Part shown: piece after piece, positions 43,128-51,549 of the stretch
How positions within the stretch are numbered: position 1 is the stretch's first letter
Layout of the letters: every line of letters begins with the position of its first letter
NCBI GenBank assembly: GCA_963812085.1
Contig: CAWETL010000003.1
Span: 186,001-250,000, forward strand
DNA length: 64,000 bases
Source of the DNA: SPDF01 sp963812085
GTDB lineage: Bacteria; Gemmatimonadota; Gemmatimonadetes; Gemmatimonadales; GWC2-71-9
Reading direction: 5' to 3'
Notes under the pieces: model-generated
The model's input: the letters and a program-made list of their open reading frames with translations, nothing else
The model's database searches: none
What the model was told of the DNA's origin: nothing
Program-made: the position numbers and the translations under genes

Positions 43128-44063
43128 TCAGCTGACCCGGTTCTTCTCGTATTTCAGGTTTCGCGGCGCGAACCACCACTGGTAGTTGCGGGTCACGGGC
43201 AGGCCGCCGTTGAGCCGGATGTCGGTCGGGTCCGACTGCAGGGTGGCGAACACCCGCGTGGCCATGATGTCGTTCCAGTCGTTCTCGCCGCTGGCATCGG
43301 TGGGGTCCGCGGTCGGGGCCAGGTTCCCGTTGGTGAAGACCAGGTTGACCTTGATGCTGTCCACCCCCGTCGCGATCAGCTCCCCCGCCGGCGTCCGGTC
43401 GGCGTTGAGCCGTTCCGCCCGCATCAGCCGCTGGTTCTGCACGTAGTACTCGACGAACTTCAACTTCATGATGACGGTGCTGGTGCTGCTGAGCTGCAGG
43501 TTGCGGGCGTAGGCCCCTTCGTGCTGCAGCAGCGTGCTGTCGGGGGAGAAGGTCACCGAGGCCTTGCTCCCCGTGCGCGTCACGTTGGTCACCTGGATCA
43601 GCCGGCGCTCGTTGCTCGACTGCAGCAGCGCGAGGTCCCCGATGGCGATGTCGAAGCCCACCGTGTCCACGTCGACGCAGTAGGTGCCGCAGGTGCCGGT
43701 GGCCGGTGCCAGGGCCGGCCCGGCGTACTGGATGGTGTGGGGCGAGGCCGGCACGTTGTTGGTGTAGGGCACGCTCAGGATCACGATGGTGTCGCCGCGG
43801 GCGGAGAGGGTGCCGAAGCGCACCGAGGAGCTGATGCCGACGCCGGTCTCGGAGAGGTCGCGCATCAGCGCCTCGTTGATGAACCGGGCGTTGCGCTCGA
43901 TGCCCTCCCGCTCCCGGTTGCCCGACATGCCGCGCCAGGTGGAGGCCACGAGGCCGGTCGCGGCGGCGAGCACGACGAGCCCCACCGTCATGGCGATCAG
44001 CAGCTCGACGAGGGTGAAGCCGGCCCGGCCGCTGGAAGCGTGGTGCGTGCGCATGGCGATCAC
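43128..44063 (-). CDS. PilW-like minor pilin (set B)
   Basis: 311 aa. Class III prepilin leader RAGFTLVELLIAMTVGLVVLAAATG: the leader peptidase would cut between Gly and Phe, and Glu5 of the mature protein is present. Long PilW-like C-terminal region. The GTG at 44063 in a GTGA overlap with the PilV-like gene is used; an ATG at 44054 three codons in is equally possible. Last gene of the block, converging on purA. It should be part of the pilus tip or priming complex. Confidence 0.8.
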   Translation of the reverse strand: MIAMRTHHASSGRAGFTLVELLIAMTVGLVVLAAATGLVASTWRGMSGNREREGIERNARFINEALMRDLSETGVGISSSVRFGTLSARGDTIVILSVPYTNNVPASPHTIQYAGPALAPATGTCGTYCVDVDTVGFDIAIGDLALLQSSNERRLIQVTNVTRTGSKASVTFSPDSTLLQHEGAYARNLQLSSTSTVIMKLKFVEYYVQNQRLMRAERLNADRTPAGELIATGVDSIKVNLVFTNGNLAPTADPTDASGENDWNDIMATRVFATLQSDPTDIRLNGGLPVTRNYQWWFAPRNLKYEKNRVS

Positions 44064-44431
44064 CGGTAGATGAGGGTGACGATCTGGACGGGCTGGGCAC
44101 CCTGCGGATAGGTCACGTTGCAGGTGACCCGGTAGAGGTTGTTGCCCAGGTCGGCCACTTCGAGCGAGCGCCGGTACTTGCCGTCGGCGGCGAGGGTCCC
44201 GGTCTCGTCCACCGAGACGGCGGGTTCCGCGACCGGATCGGGCGTGCGGCTCCGCACCTCCTCGACGTAGTTGCGGGAAATCCCCAGGGCCACGCTGCGC
44301 ATGGCGCTGGTGGACTGGGCGTGGAGCAGCACCGCCTGGGACTTGGTCAGGGCCAGGAGCCCGATGGTCAGGATGACCACGGCCATGATGACCGAGATCA
44401 GGGTGAATCCCGCCTCGCTGTTGCGCTTCAT
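44060..44431 (-). CDS. PilV-like minor pilin (set B)
   Basis: 123 aa. Leader EAGFTLISVIMAVVILTIGLLALTKSQ has the Gly-Phe cleavage site, but position +5 of the mature protein is Ser (FTLIS) instead of the usual Glu. The pattern AMRSVALGISRNYVEEVRSR is usual in PilV proteins. Overlaps both neighbours by 4 bp. Confidence 0.8.
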   Translation of the reverse strand: MKRNSEAGFTLISVIMAVVILTIGLLALTKSQAVLLHAQSTSAMRSVALGISRNYVEEVRSRTPDPVAEPAVSVDETGTLAADGKYRRSLEVADLGNNLYRVTCNVTYPQGAQPVQIVTLIYR

Positions 44432-44991
44432 CGCCAGGTGCCCCCTTCAGAAGTCCAGATGCGGATGCCGCCGGCGCCCGACACGGTCACCGCCGCGACC
44501 GCCGTATTGTCGCCGGGTCGGCGCACGTAGATGACGCCCCGGGTGCCGAAGGGCGTCGTCAGCCCCCGGGCGTCGAAGTCGATCTGCGGCGTCGGGAAGG
44601 TGATGCTGCCGGCGCCGGAGAAGTCGGGGATGTCGGGCTGCGTCGCGCGGCCATAGGTCACGTCGTTCGGCAGCGTCCGCGTCCCGCCGTACAAGTGCAG
44701 CGAATCCCGCTCGGCGGTGCTCTGCCCGATGACGCCGTCGCGGTCGAAGTCGAGATACCCGGTGTAGGAGTTCGACGCCGGGGTGAAGACCACCCGGACC
44801 ACGGCCCGGTAGGCCATCGCCTTGCTCCGGGCCAGTTCGAGGTCCGCCGCCAGGAGCGAGGCGGCCGCCCGGGCCTTCGTCTGGTCCGACACCCGGAGCC
44901 GGGGCACCATGATCATCATGCCGATTCCCATGACGACGATCACGATGAGCATCTCGACCAGCGTAAAGCCGGAACGCGCGCGCGCAGTCAT
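44428..44991 (-). CDS. FimT/GspH-like minor pseudopilin (set B)
   Basis: 187 aa. Leader RSGFTLVEMLIVIVVMGIGMMIMVPRL, then the GspH-type core (AADLELARSKAMAYRAVVRVVF) and a beta-rich C-terminus with FDARGLTTPFGTRGVIYV, the usual GspH end motif. Overlaps the PilV-like gene in an ATGA. Confidence 0.85.
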   Translation of the reverse strand: MTARARSGFTLVEMLIVIVVMGIGMMIMVPRLRVSDQTKARAAASLLAADLELARSKAMAYRAVVRVVFTPASNSYTGYLDFDRDGVIGQSTAERDSLHLYGGTRTLPNDVTYGRATQPDIPDFSGAGSITFPTPQIDFDARGLTTPFGTRGVIYVRRPGDNTAVAAVTVSGAGGIRIWTSEGGTWR

Positions 44992-45000
44992 CGCCGGCTC

Positions 45001-46824
45001 CTAGTACACGGGCCGGAAGGAGGTCTGGAACACGCTGCCGACCACCGGGGTGCCCGGGGGCAGCTGCGTCGGGTCCTTGAAGCGCAGGTCGAACCGCCAG
45101 TCACGGGTCGGGACGCCGTAGTAGTTGGTCCAGCTCCAGCGCCGCCGGGCGGCGTACTGGCTCTGGAACAGCGACACCAGCGAGCCGCGGTAGGTGACGG
45201 TCCTGCCGCTCCAGTTTTCCAGGAAGCGCGGGAAGTTCTCCAGCCCGCCGCCATAGCTGCCATTCGCCGTCGCTGGCGGGGGCGTGGGCACCGTGCACCC
45301 GCTCCGCTGCCAGTCGCACGGGGTGGCGGAGTGGCCGGCCGCGATGGCGGCGTAGACCGTCATGTTGCTCGCCGTGTTCTGGGGCGGGTTCGTCCAATCC
45401 GGGCCGCCGCCGGCCACGGTGTGGGTCCCGCCGCCGCCGGTGACGACGTGCGCGGCGTCGGTCCACGAGCCCGACAGGAAGGTGATCGCGTCCGCGATGA
45501 ACGAGCTCGGGTACCAGGTGCCGCCGGTGTTGTAGTCGCCCCAGAGGTACAGCGGGCGGTCGGTCGCGACGGTCACCGGCTGGCGGAGGGTCGCGCCGTT
45601 CCGGATGCGCACCACGGGGTAGTCCCGCGACGGGTTCGTCGGGTCGACGTTCGTGAAGGTGATGTAGATGATGCTGTAGTTCCGGGCCGCGCTGGCGATG
45701 GCCCAGGTCTGGAGCGCGCCCATGTCGATCTGGAAGACGTCGGCGCCGATGTTCTCGCGCCCGTCCCAGAAGCCCTGGGGCAGCCCGGCGAACATGGCGC
45801 AGCTGGCGCCGGTGGGGAGCGGCGAGCCGATGATCGTGATCCCGGCGCAAGTGTTCACGTTGGCGAGCTGCGCCATGTCCACCGTCAGGTGCGCGGTGGC
45901 CTTCCAGGAGAACTTGACGCCCTGCACGTCCGGGGTGTCGCCGCCGTTCCGGGGCATGACCAGCTGGATCGGGGGCATCCCGGCCGGCAGCGGGAGCGAG
46001 AGCGGCTGGACGCCGCTCACGCCGGTCATGATCCGGCCGTCGACGAGGCTGGTGCTGGCGGACACGAAGGAGCTGCCCGGGTTGCTCCGGCTGTCGAAGT
46101 TGAGGGTCCTGGCCACGCCGGAGGCGTTGTCGATCCGCACGCCGTTCTGGCGCTCGCTGTAGGCCTTGCGCTGCCAGAAGATGCTGTCGGGGGTGGTAAT
46201 CAGGTCGTGGAAGCTGGTGATCGCCGAGCCGCCTGGCGTGAGGTAGAGGTTCGAGTTGGTGTGCACCCACCCGGCGAAGTCCATGTTCTGGCCGTTGTGG
46301 ATCTCGAGGTCCTCATTGTAGAACACGCCGAACTGGAAGAGCGGAATCGACTGGGCATCGGCGCTGATGATCACCTGGCCGCGGTTGCCGGCGGGGTCGG
46401 TCGCGGTGATGCCGATGTCGATCTGCTGGTTGAGCCCGATGAGGCCGGCGTAGGTGCCGCTCGTGATGGTCCTGGGGATCGGGGCGCCCACCATCGTCAC
46501 GGTCGGCGTGGCGAAGGTGAAGCCGGAGAGCGTGGGCAGGGTGACGGCGCTGATGTCCGCGGCGGTGATGACGCCGTCGGTCATGCGCTGGGCGAGCTGG
46601 CTCACCACCGCGTCCGAACCCGCCTCGGCGGCGTACTGCACCCGGGTGGCGCGGTAGTCGACGCTGCCCGACTTCTGCACCATCACGTAGCTGGCGACCG
46701 AGATGGCCACCAGGAGCGAGATCAGCACCAGGACGACCATCGTCGCCTCGAGCGCGAAGCCGCGCCGGTCGGCGAGCCGGGTCGTCGTCCGGCGGGGGGC
46801 CGGCAGGGGGCGAACGAGCTGCAT
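45001..46824 (-). CDS. PilX-like large minor pilin (set B)
   Basis: 607 aa. Begins with a basic stretch and RRGFALEATMVVLVLISLLVAISVASYVM, a PilX-type N-terminus with Gly-Phe cleavage and Glu5; then YAAEAGSDAVVSQLA, the region shared by PilX proteins. The rest is a long beta-rich extracellular part. AGGAG lies 7 bases before the ATG at 46824. It is the first gene behind the sigma-54 promoter at 46887. It resembles the set A PilX-like protein only in architecture, so duplication is old. Confidence 0.75.
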   Translation of the reverse strand: MQLVRPLPAPRRTTTRLADRRGFALEATMVVLVLISLLVAISVASYVMVQKSGSVDYRATRVQYAAEAGSDAVVSQLAQRMTDGVITAADISAVTLPTLSGFTFATPTVTMVGAPIPRTITSGTYAGLIGLNQQIDIGITATDPAGNRGQVIISADAQSIPLFQFGVFYNEDLEIHNGQNMDFAGWVHTNSNLYLTPGGSAITSFHDLITTPDSIFWQRKAYSERQNGVRIDNASGVARTLNFDSRSNPGSSFVSASTSLVDGRIMTGVSGVQPLSLPLPAGMPPIQLVMPRNGGDTPDVQGVKFSWKATAHLTVDMAQLANVNTCAGITIIGSPLPTGASCAMFAGLPQGFWDGRENIGADVFQIDMGALQTWAIASAARNYSIIYITFTNVDPTNPSRDYPVVRIRNGATLRQPVTVATDRPLYLWGDYNTGGTWYPSSFIADAITFLSGSWTDAAHVVTGGGGTHTVAGGGPDWTNPPQNTASNMTVYAAIAAGHSATPCDWQRSGCTVPTPPPATANGSYGGGLENFPRFLENWSGRTVTYRGSLVSLFQSQYAARRRWSWTNYYGVPTRDWRFDLRFKDPTQLPPGTPVVGSVFQTSFRPVY

Positions 46825-46886
46825 GTGGCACTCCTGAACGGGTCACGGGGTCGAGTGCTGTGGCCAGCAACTGCCAGATCGGAATC

Positions 46887-46900
46887 GCAATTCGGGTGCC
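46887..46900 (-). promoter_or_regulatory. Sigma-54 promoter of pilin set B
   Basis: On the minus strand GGCAC, 5 bases, TTGC: the -24 GG at 46900-46899 and the -12 GC at 46888-46887 with exact 12-base phasing. Predicted start near 46876, about 50 nt ahead of the PilX-like ATG. No sigma-70-like box is as good here. Confidence 0.75.
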
Positions 46901-46978
46901 CCGCAGATCCAGTTCGGTAACAACATACGGCGCAAGAAGATATGCATTTTATCGACATGGTTTGCCGCGCAGCCGGAT

Positions 46979-47013
46979 GCCGATCGTGCCGTGCCTTGCG
47001 TGCAACCCATTGC
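46979..47013 (-). promoter_or_regulatory. Candidate enhancer block upstream of pilin set B
   Basis: GCCGATCGTGCCG (46979-46991) starts 79 bp upstream of the -24 edge. Next to it GTGCCTTGC, 6 bases, CCCATTGC (46991-47013). Both blocks recur before set A, the first at exactly the same distance. A bound PilR/NtrC-type activator is inferred. Confidence 0.5.
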
Positions 47014-47014
47014 A

Positions 47015-47049
47015 CGGAAAACGAAAGGCCCTCCGGGTCAATGGAGGGC
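47015..47049 (-). terminator. Terminator of pilin set A
   Basis: On the minus strand: GCCCTCC, 8-nt loop, GGAGGGC (47049-47028), then CTTTCGTTTTCC. It lies 54 bp after the PilX-like stop of set A and isolates the two sets. Confidence 0.7.
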
Positions 47050-47102
47050 GTTTCGAGGGCAGCGCGCCCGGTCGGCGACCGCGAGTCGCCGGCCGGGGAG
47101 TG

Positions 47103-49022
47103 TCAGTTCTGGTTGGCCGCGTACCAGCCGGCCACGTTGAACCGGGTCGGGTCGAGTTCGTAGAACCGGTTCTTGATGAACACGCCGGTGGTCGGGTAGT
47201 ACGGCGGCGGGTCGGTGGCGCCGCAGGCGTCGTACTGGTAGCGCTTGACGTAGCCTTCGCCGCTGGTGAGGCCCACGGCGCCGCGCCGGGACTGGATGAT
47301 CCCGCCGAACGTCACCAGGCAGCCGCGCCCGGCGTTGAAGCTCCCGCCGATGAGGCAGCGCTCGGTGTTGCTGGCCCCCTCGGCGTTTTCTTCCGCGCCG
47401 AACGTCTTGAGGGTCAGGAAGAAGCCGTGGATCGTCTCGTCGGTGTTGGTGACGTAGCTCCGGAAGGTGCCGGTGGGCGAGGTCGCGTGGGAGGCGTCGT
47501 TGTTGATGGTCTGGGGCGCGTTCATGGTGTTGTTGGCCACGATGAGCGACTGGCCCGAGAAGTACCCGGCGATGTCGCCGGTGGTGCAGTCGCGGGTCTG
47601 GCCCTGGTAGTAGGTGATGTCGTCGCCGAAGATGATGTTGCCGGTGGCGGCGACCGTGACCCGGCCGTGGATCACGCCGTCCACGATCACCTTGCCCGCC
47701 ACGAAGATGACGCCCTTGAAGCTGGTGTTGAACTGGCGGCTGAGCGGGAAGAGGTAGGCCGCGTCGGGACGGTTGGTGATGACCCCGCCGAGCGCGGCCA
47801 GCGAGGCCTGGATGCCGCCCGGGGCCTGCACCCACGCGCCGCCGTCGGGATGGCCGGTGGTCAGCCAGTTGGCGTTGCCGCCCGTGGCGATGGCCGGGAT
47901 GGTGAGCACCGAGTCCCCGCCGAGGAAGCAGCGGGAACTGTTGCCCTTGACCAGCGACGAGTCGCGCCGCGCGATCTTGTTGGCGTTCGTGGTGCCGGCC
48001 ACGTGCAGGTGAATGGCCTGCGTGGTGGTGTCGTGATAGTACGCCGGCATGAAGCGGCCGCCGGCGGCGAAGTCGCCGCAGTTCGGCGAGCGCTCGAGAT
48101 AGCTGCCCGTGGTGGAGGTCGTGATGGGCAGGCTGGCGGAGACGTACTTTTCCGGCGGGATGATGGTCGTCGTCGTCCCGCCCTGGTAGACCATGAAGAA
48201 GCCCATGACGCCGTAGGGCGCGCCGAGGTCGATGGTCAGGAAGTGCACCCGGGTCTTCGCCTCGCCGGCGTCGCCGGCGGTGGAGCCCGTGAAGCGGGTG
48301 CTGCCGATGGTCGCCATGCTGTCGAGCTTGTTCAGGTCCGCCACGGTGGGCATCGGGATGCGCGCCACGCCGAGGAGGGGCGGCTTGCCGAAGACCGCGT
48401 TGCCCTGGTTGTTGATCGTCGAGTTGGCGGTGGAGACCTGGTCGAAGAAGGTCGCCGCCGGGCTGGGCGAGGTGTTGATCCGGATCAGGTCGTTGGAGTG
48501 CACCGGGCCGCGGATCTGGTCGCCGCCGCCGAAGACGATGGTGCTCCCGCTGGTGTCGGTCTCGAAGTCGGTGAAGTACGCGAACTTGGAGAAGCTCTCC
48601 TGGTTCACCTCGAGCCGCCGGACCGCCTTGTTGCCGAAGCTGTCGCGCGCCACCGAGATGATGCTGCCGACCACGCCGTACTGCCCGCTCGCGATGCCGC
48701 TGGGGCCGACGTAGGTGGACCGGGTCACCTTGGGGATCACCACGTTGCCCGCCGTCTTGACCGCCACGTCGTTCTCGATGGTGGTGTAGCCGGTGGTCGG
48801 GTAGAGCGTCCGGGTCGTGTTGAGCCGGCTCCGGGCCTCCTCGAGGCCGGAGAGCGCCGCGGCGTCGACGGCGGCCGCCCGTTCGGTGTTCTTGCCGACG
48901 AGGTTGGCGTTGAGCGTCATCATCACCGCCGCGATGGCGATCGCGGAGACGGCGAACGCCACCAGCATGGTCGTGATGAGCGCGATGCCGCGCCGGTCGC
49001 GCAGGAAGCGCAGGGAGCACAT
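47103..49022 (-). CDS. PilX-like large minor pilin (set A)
   Basis: 639 aa. N-terminus LRDRRGIALITTMLVAFAVSAIAIAAVMM: the PilX-type hydrophobic helix after an arginine pair with Gly-Ile at the presumed cleavage site and no Glu5 (IALIT). AAAVDAAALSGLEEARSRLN follows, as in PilX. The remainder is a long serine/threonine/glycine-rich region with FDS/FGG beta patterns. ATG at 49022, 11 bp after the PilW-like stop. Family assignment rests on architecture and neighbours. Confidence 0.72.
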   Translation of the reverse strand: MCSLRFLRDRRGIALITTMLVAFAVSAIAIAAVMMTLNANLVGKNTERAAAVDAAALSGLEEARSRLNTTRTLYPTTGYTTIENDVAVKTAGNVVIPKVTRSTYVGPSGIASGQYGVVGSIISVARDSFGNKAVRRLEVNQESFSKFAYFTDFETDTSGSTIVFGGGDQIRGPVHSNDLIRINTSPSPAATFFDQVSTANSTINNQGNAVFGKPPLLGVARIPMPTVADLNKLDSMATIGSTRFTGSTAGDAGEAKTRVHFLTIDLGAPYGVMGFFMVYQGGTTTTIIPPEKYVSASLPITTSTTGSYLERSPNCGDFAAGGRFMPAYYHDTTTQAIHLHVAGTTNANKIARRDSSLVKGNSSRCFLGGDSVLTIPAIATGGNANWLTTGHPDGGAWVQAPGGIQASLAALGGVITNRPDAAYLFPLSRQFNTSFKGVIFVAGKVIVDGVIHGRVTVAATGNIIFGDDITYYQGQTRDCTTGDIAGYFSGQSLIVANNTMNAPQTINNDASHATSPTGTFRSYVTNTDETIHGFFLTLKTFGAEENAEGASNTERCLIGGSFNAGRGCLVTFGGIIQSRRGAVGLTSGEGYVKRYQYDACGATDPPPYYPTTGVFIKNRFYELDPTRFNVAGWYAANQN

Positions 49023-49033
49023 GGGCGTGGGCC

Positions 49034-50218
49034 TCACGGGTGGAGGGGCGGTGTGACCGTCGCCATGGTCGAGAGCGACGGGGTGCAGTCCTGGGCGGCG
49101 ACGGCGTACTGGTACGCCGAGTCGACGAGCGCCGACTGGTCGGCGAAGCTGGGCGACGTGGCGCCCGAGGGCACCGACGCGAGCGGCTCGTTCCACGTCG
49201 TGGCCCCCACCATGCGGCGCCAGATGATGTAGGCCTGGACGTCCGACTCGCCGCCGGTCTCGTCCACCGCCTGGTTCCAGCGGAGCAGCATGAAGGTGTC
49301 GGGCGGCGCCGCGGCGGTGTTGATGGTCCACGTGGCGGTCAGCCCCGAGCCGAAGATCGGCAGGTCGCCGCAGCTGGTGACCTTCTTGGTCCCGACGTTC
49401 GGCATCGGCACCATGAACGAGATCGCCCGGGTGCGCTGCGCGGCCCCCGTGAGCCCGTTGGTCACCGTGAACGCCACCTCGACCGACGCCAGGCTGTCGA
49501 TCCGGGCCGCCGCGGCGGTGTCGGAGGGCATGCCGTGGACGCCCTGGGTGTGACGGAGCGGCATCCAGGCGGTCGGCACGCTGTCGAGGGAGGACATCGA
49601 CGTGCCGGCGGCGGGCACGCGCTTGTAGTAGTAGCGGAAGAAGTTCCGGCCGGTGGTCGGGATGACGTTCCGGATCACCACCTCCGGCGCCTGGTCGTTG
49701 ACCTGGCGCTCGAGGACGTAGTCGTTGGTCGGCGTGGCGGTCGAGGTGTCCAGCTGGAAGAACCAGGTGATCGTCTCGGCCGGGCTGTTGATGCCGGCGT
49801 TGCCGTCGGCGGAGTAGCTGGAGTCGGGATAGTTGAACGCCGGGCTCGACCCCGGCAGGGCGAAGCGCTGCGAGGCGGTGAGCGCGTTGCGCTGGCCGGC
49901 CGGGAGCCCGGGGTTGTAGTACACGGTGTAGAGGCTGTCCACGTTCGAGGCGTAGTCGGCGTTGAAGCTCACCGAATTGGTGCCCGCGTAGATGATGACG
50001 GGCTGCTTGTACGGCACGTTGGCCCCGGCCATCCGGATCTCCTCCTGCAGGAGCGAGCCGGAGAAGGTCAGGTTCTGGAGCATCCCCATCTCCTGCGAGT
50101 TCTTGTCCAGCCCCTTGCCCTGGGTGGACAGGAACTTGAGCGCGGCGCCCAGGATGATCGTGAAGACGGTGAGCGCGATGAGCATCTCGATCAGGGTCAT
50201 GCCGCGGCGGTTCCGCAT
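49034..50218 (-). CDS. PilW-like minor pilin (set A)
   Basis: 394 aa. Leader RRGMTLIEMLIALTVFTIILGAALKFL with Gly-Met cleavage and Glu5, then LQEEIRMAGAN as in PilW. The ATG at 50218 is preferred because AAGGAG lies 9 bases upstream; the GTG at 50236 overlapping the PilV-like gene would add six residues. Confidence 0.8.
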   Translation of the reverse strand: MRNRRGMTLIEMLIALTVFTIILGAALKFLSTQGKGLDKNSQEMGMLQNLTFSGSLLQEEIRMAGANVPYKQPVIIYAGTNSVSFNADYASNVDSLYTVYYNPGLPAGQRNALTASQRFALPGSSPAFNYPDSSYSADGNAGINSPAETITWFFQLDTSTATPTNDYVLERQVNDQAPEVVIRNVIPTTGRNFFRYYYKRVPAAGTSMSSLDSVPTAWMPLRHTQGVHGMPSDTAAAARIDSLASVEVAFTVTNGLTGAAQRTRAISFMVPMPNVGTKKVTSCGDLPIFGSGLTATWTINTAAAPPDTFMLLRWNQAVDETGGESDVQAYIIWRRMVGATTWNEPLASVPSGATSPSFADQSALVDSAYQYAVAAQDCTPSLSTMATVTPPLHP

Positions 50219-50232
50219 GGCCGGTCGCTCCT

Positions 50233-50634
50233 TCACTTGGCCACCGTGATCGTCCGGCTGACCGACGGCGTGAGGCCGGTGCCGGTGACGACGACGGTGA
50301 TCCGCTTGTAGTTGTTGAGGGAGTCGGCCACGCCGGAGAGCGTGGCGTCGCCCGTCACCGTCGTGGTCCGCGTGAAGCCGTAGGTGCCGAGCCCGGTGAC
50401 GGTGCCCTTGCACTTGCCGGCGGAGGTCGAGTCGAGGGCGGCGTAGTTCGGTTCCGCCCGGCAGCGCGCGATCCAGGCGTCGGCGATGGCGTTGGCCTCG
50501 TTCCGGATCCGGTTGGTTCCCACGGCGTGGGTGAACTTGACCTGCGCGGCGGGGATCACCAGCAGGACGATGGCGAGCACCGTCACCGCGAGGACCACCT
50601 CGATCAGCGTGAAGCCTCCGACTCCCTTGCGCAT
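50233..50634 (-). CDS. PilV-like minor pilin (set A)
   Basis: 133 aa. Leader VGGFTLIEVVLAVTVLAIVLLVIPAAQ with the Gly-Phe site and Glu5. Short C-terminal domain with two Cys-containing segments (RCRAEPNYA, AGKCKG). It directly abuts the stop of the FimT/GspH-like gene. Confidence 0.8.
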   Translation of the reverse strand: MRKGVGGFTLIEVVLAVTVLAIVLLVIPAAQVKFTHAVGTNRIRNEANAIADAWIARCRAEPNYAALDSTSAGKCKGTVTGLGTYGFTRTTTVTGDATLSGVADSLNNYKRITVVVTGTGLTPSVSRTITVAK

Positions 50635-51225
50635 TCAGAACCCCCGAATCCAGGTGGTGCCGTTCCACCGCAGCCACTCGGCGCGGCCGGTGGCGCGGCT
50701 GATTTCCATGGCCCAGGTCTCGCTGCCGTGTCCTGGCGCTCCCGCCATCGCCTTGGCCGTGCTCAGGTAGACGCCGCCGGCCTCCTTGGCGCTCCCGTTG
50801 CGGTAGAACACGATGTCGGGGAGGCTGGTGGTCTGCTCGGTGCTGATGAAGTTGATCGCGTTCGCGCCGAAGGGGCGGGCGGTGACCGTGGCCGGCTTCC
50901 CGAAGACGACGCCTTCGCCCAGGGAGACCGCCCGGACGCGCTCGCCGGGAGAGATGGACTCGTCATTGGTGGAATCATCGACCACCCGGAGCTGGCGGCG
51001 CGTGGCGTCGACGATGACGACGACGTTGTGCTGCTTGGCGATCGCGTCCCGCTGCAGGGCCAGCATGGTGGTGCCCAGGGACTGCACCGACGACTTGGAC
51101 CGGATCCCGGAGAGGTTGATGCTGGGGAGCGCGATCGCCGCCGTGATGCCGACGATGATGATCACGATCAGCATCTCGACCAGGGTGAACCCCGCCCGGG
51201 CCCTGACATGTCGCTTGCTCCCCAT
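50635..51225 (-). CDS. FimT/GspH-like minor pseudopilin (set A)
   Basis: 196 aa. Leader RAGFTLVEMLIVIIIVGITAAIALPSI with the Gly-Phe site and Glu5, then the core LGTTMLALQRDAIAKQHNVVVIVD. GGGAGAA precedes the ATG at 51225. First gene of set A, about 97 nt downstream of a sigma-54 promoter. Confidence 0.85.
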   Translation of the reverse strand: MGSKRHVRARAGFTLVEMLIVIIIVGITAAIALPSINLSGIRSKSSVQSLGTTMLALQRDAIAKQHNVVVIVDATRRQLRVVDDSTNDESISPGERVRAVSLGEGVVFGKPATVTARPFGANAINFISTEQTTSLPDIVFYRNGSAKEAGGVYLSTAKAMAGAPGHGSETWAMEISRATGRAEWLRWNGTTWIRGF

Positions 51226-51332
51226 CGGTTCTCCCGCACGGATTCGAGTGGCCGGAACAGCCGGCGGCCGGGTGGGTGGCGAAGCGGCCGCCCGGTGGCG
51301 CCGAAGAACACGCCGGTCTCTGTGGAGAAAGA

Positions 51333-51346
51333 GCAATTCGAGTGCC
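51333..51346 (-). promoter_or_regulatory. Sigma-54 promoter of pilin set A
   Basis: On the minus strand GGCAC, TCGAA, TTGC followed by T: -24 GG at 51346-51345 and -12 GC at 51334-51333. The match to the TGGCAC-N5-TTGCW consensus is nearly complete. Predicted start near 51322. Confidence 0.8.
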
Positions 51347-51424
51347 CACTGTCGGCAATTACATAAGCGCTTGTTGCAGAATGGGTTGGACGCCGACCGC
51401 CGGCCACCGATCGCGCACGTGACC

Positions 51425-51473
51425 GCCGATCGTGCCGCGGATTGCGCGCAGTGCCTTGCATCCGGCCCGTTGC
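51425..51473 (-). promoter_or_regulatory. Candidate enhancer block upstream of pilin set A
   Basis: GCCGATCGTGCCG (51425-51437) starts 79 bp beyond the -24 edge, as before set B. GTGCCTTGC, 6 bases, CCCGTTGC (51451-51473) follows, 14 bp further out than in set B. A related CCGATCGCGC lies at about 51407. Confidence 0.5.
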
Positions 51474-51502
51474 TTGTCGGTCCCCCGGGCCCCGTCTATT
51501 AT
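51474..51502 (+). promoter_or_regulatory. glyS promoter
   Basis: TTGTCG (51474-51479), 17 bp, TATTAT (51497-51502). Predicted leader about 41 nt. It begins right beside the upstream block of the pilin promoter. Confidence 0.6.
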
Positions 51503-51549
51503 CCGCCCGTACCCGAAGCGATCCCTTCCCCGACCCCGCGAGCCGGCAG

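Larger units (their letters stand above)
51226..51549. other. Divergent intergenic control region (324 bp)
   Basis: The only gap over 300 bases. It holds the sigma-54 promoter of set A (51333-51346), the upstream blocks at 51425-51473, and the glyS promoter (51474-51502). No coding pattern is visible on either strand in the rest. Confidence 0.7.
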
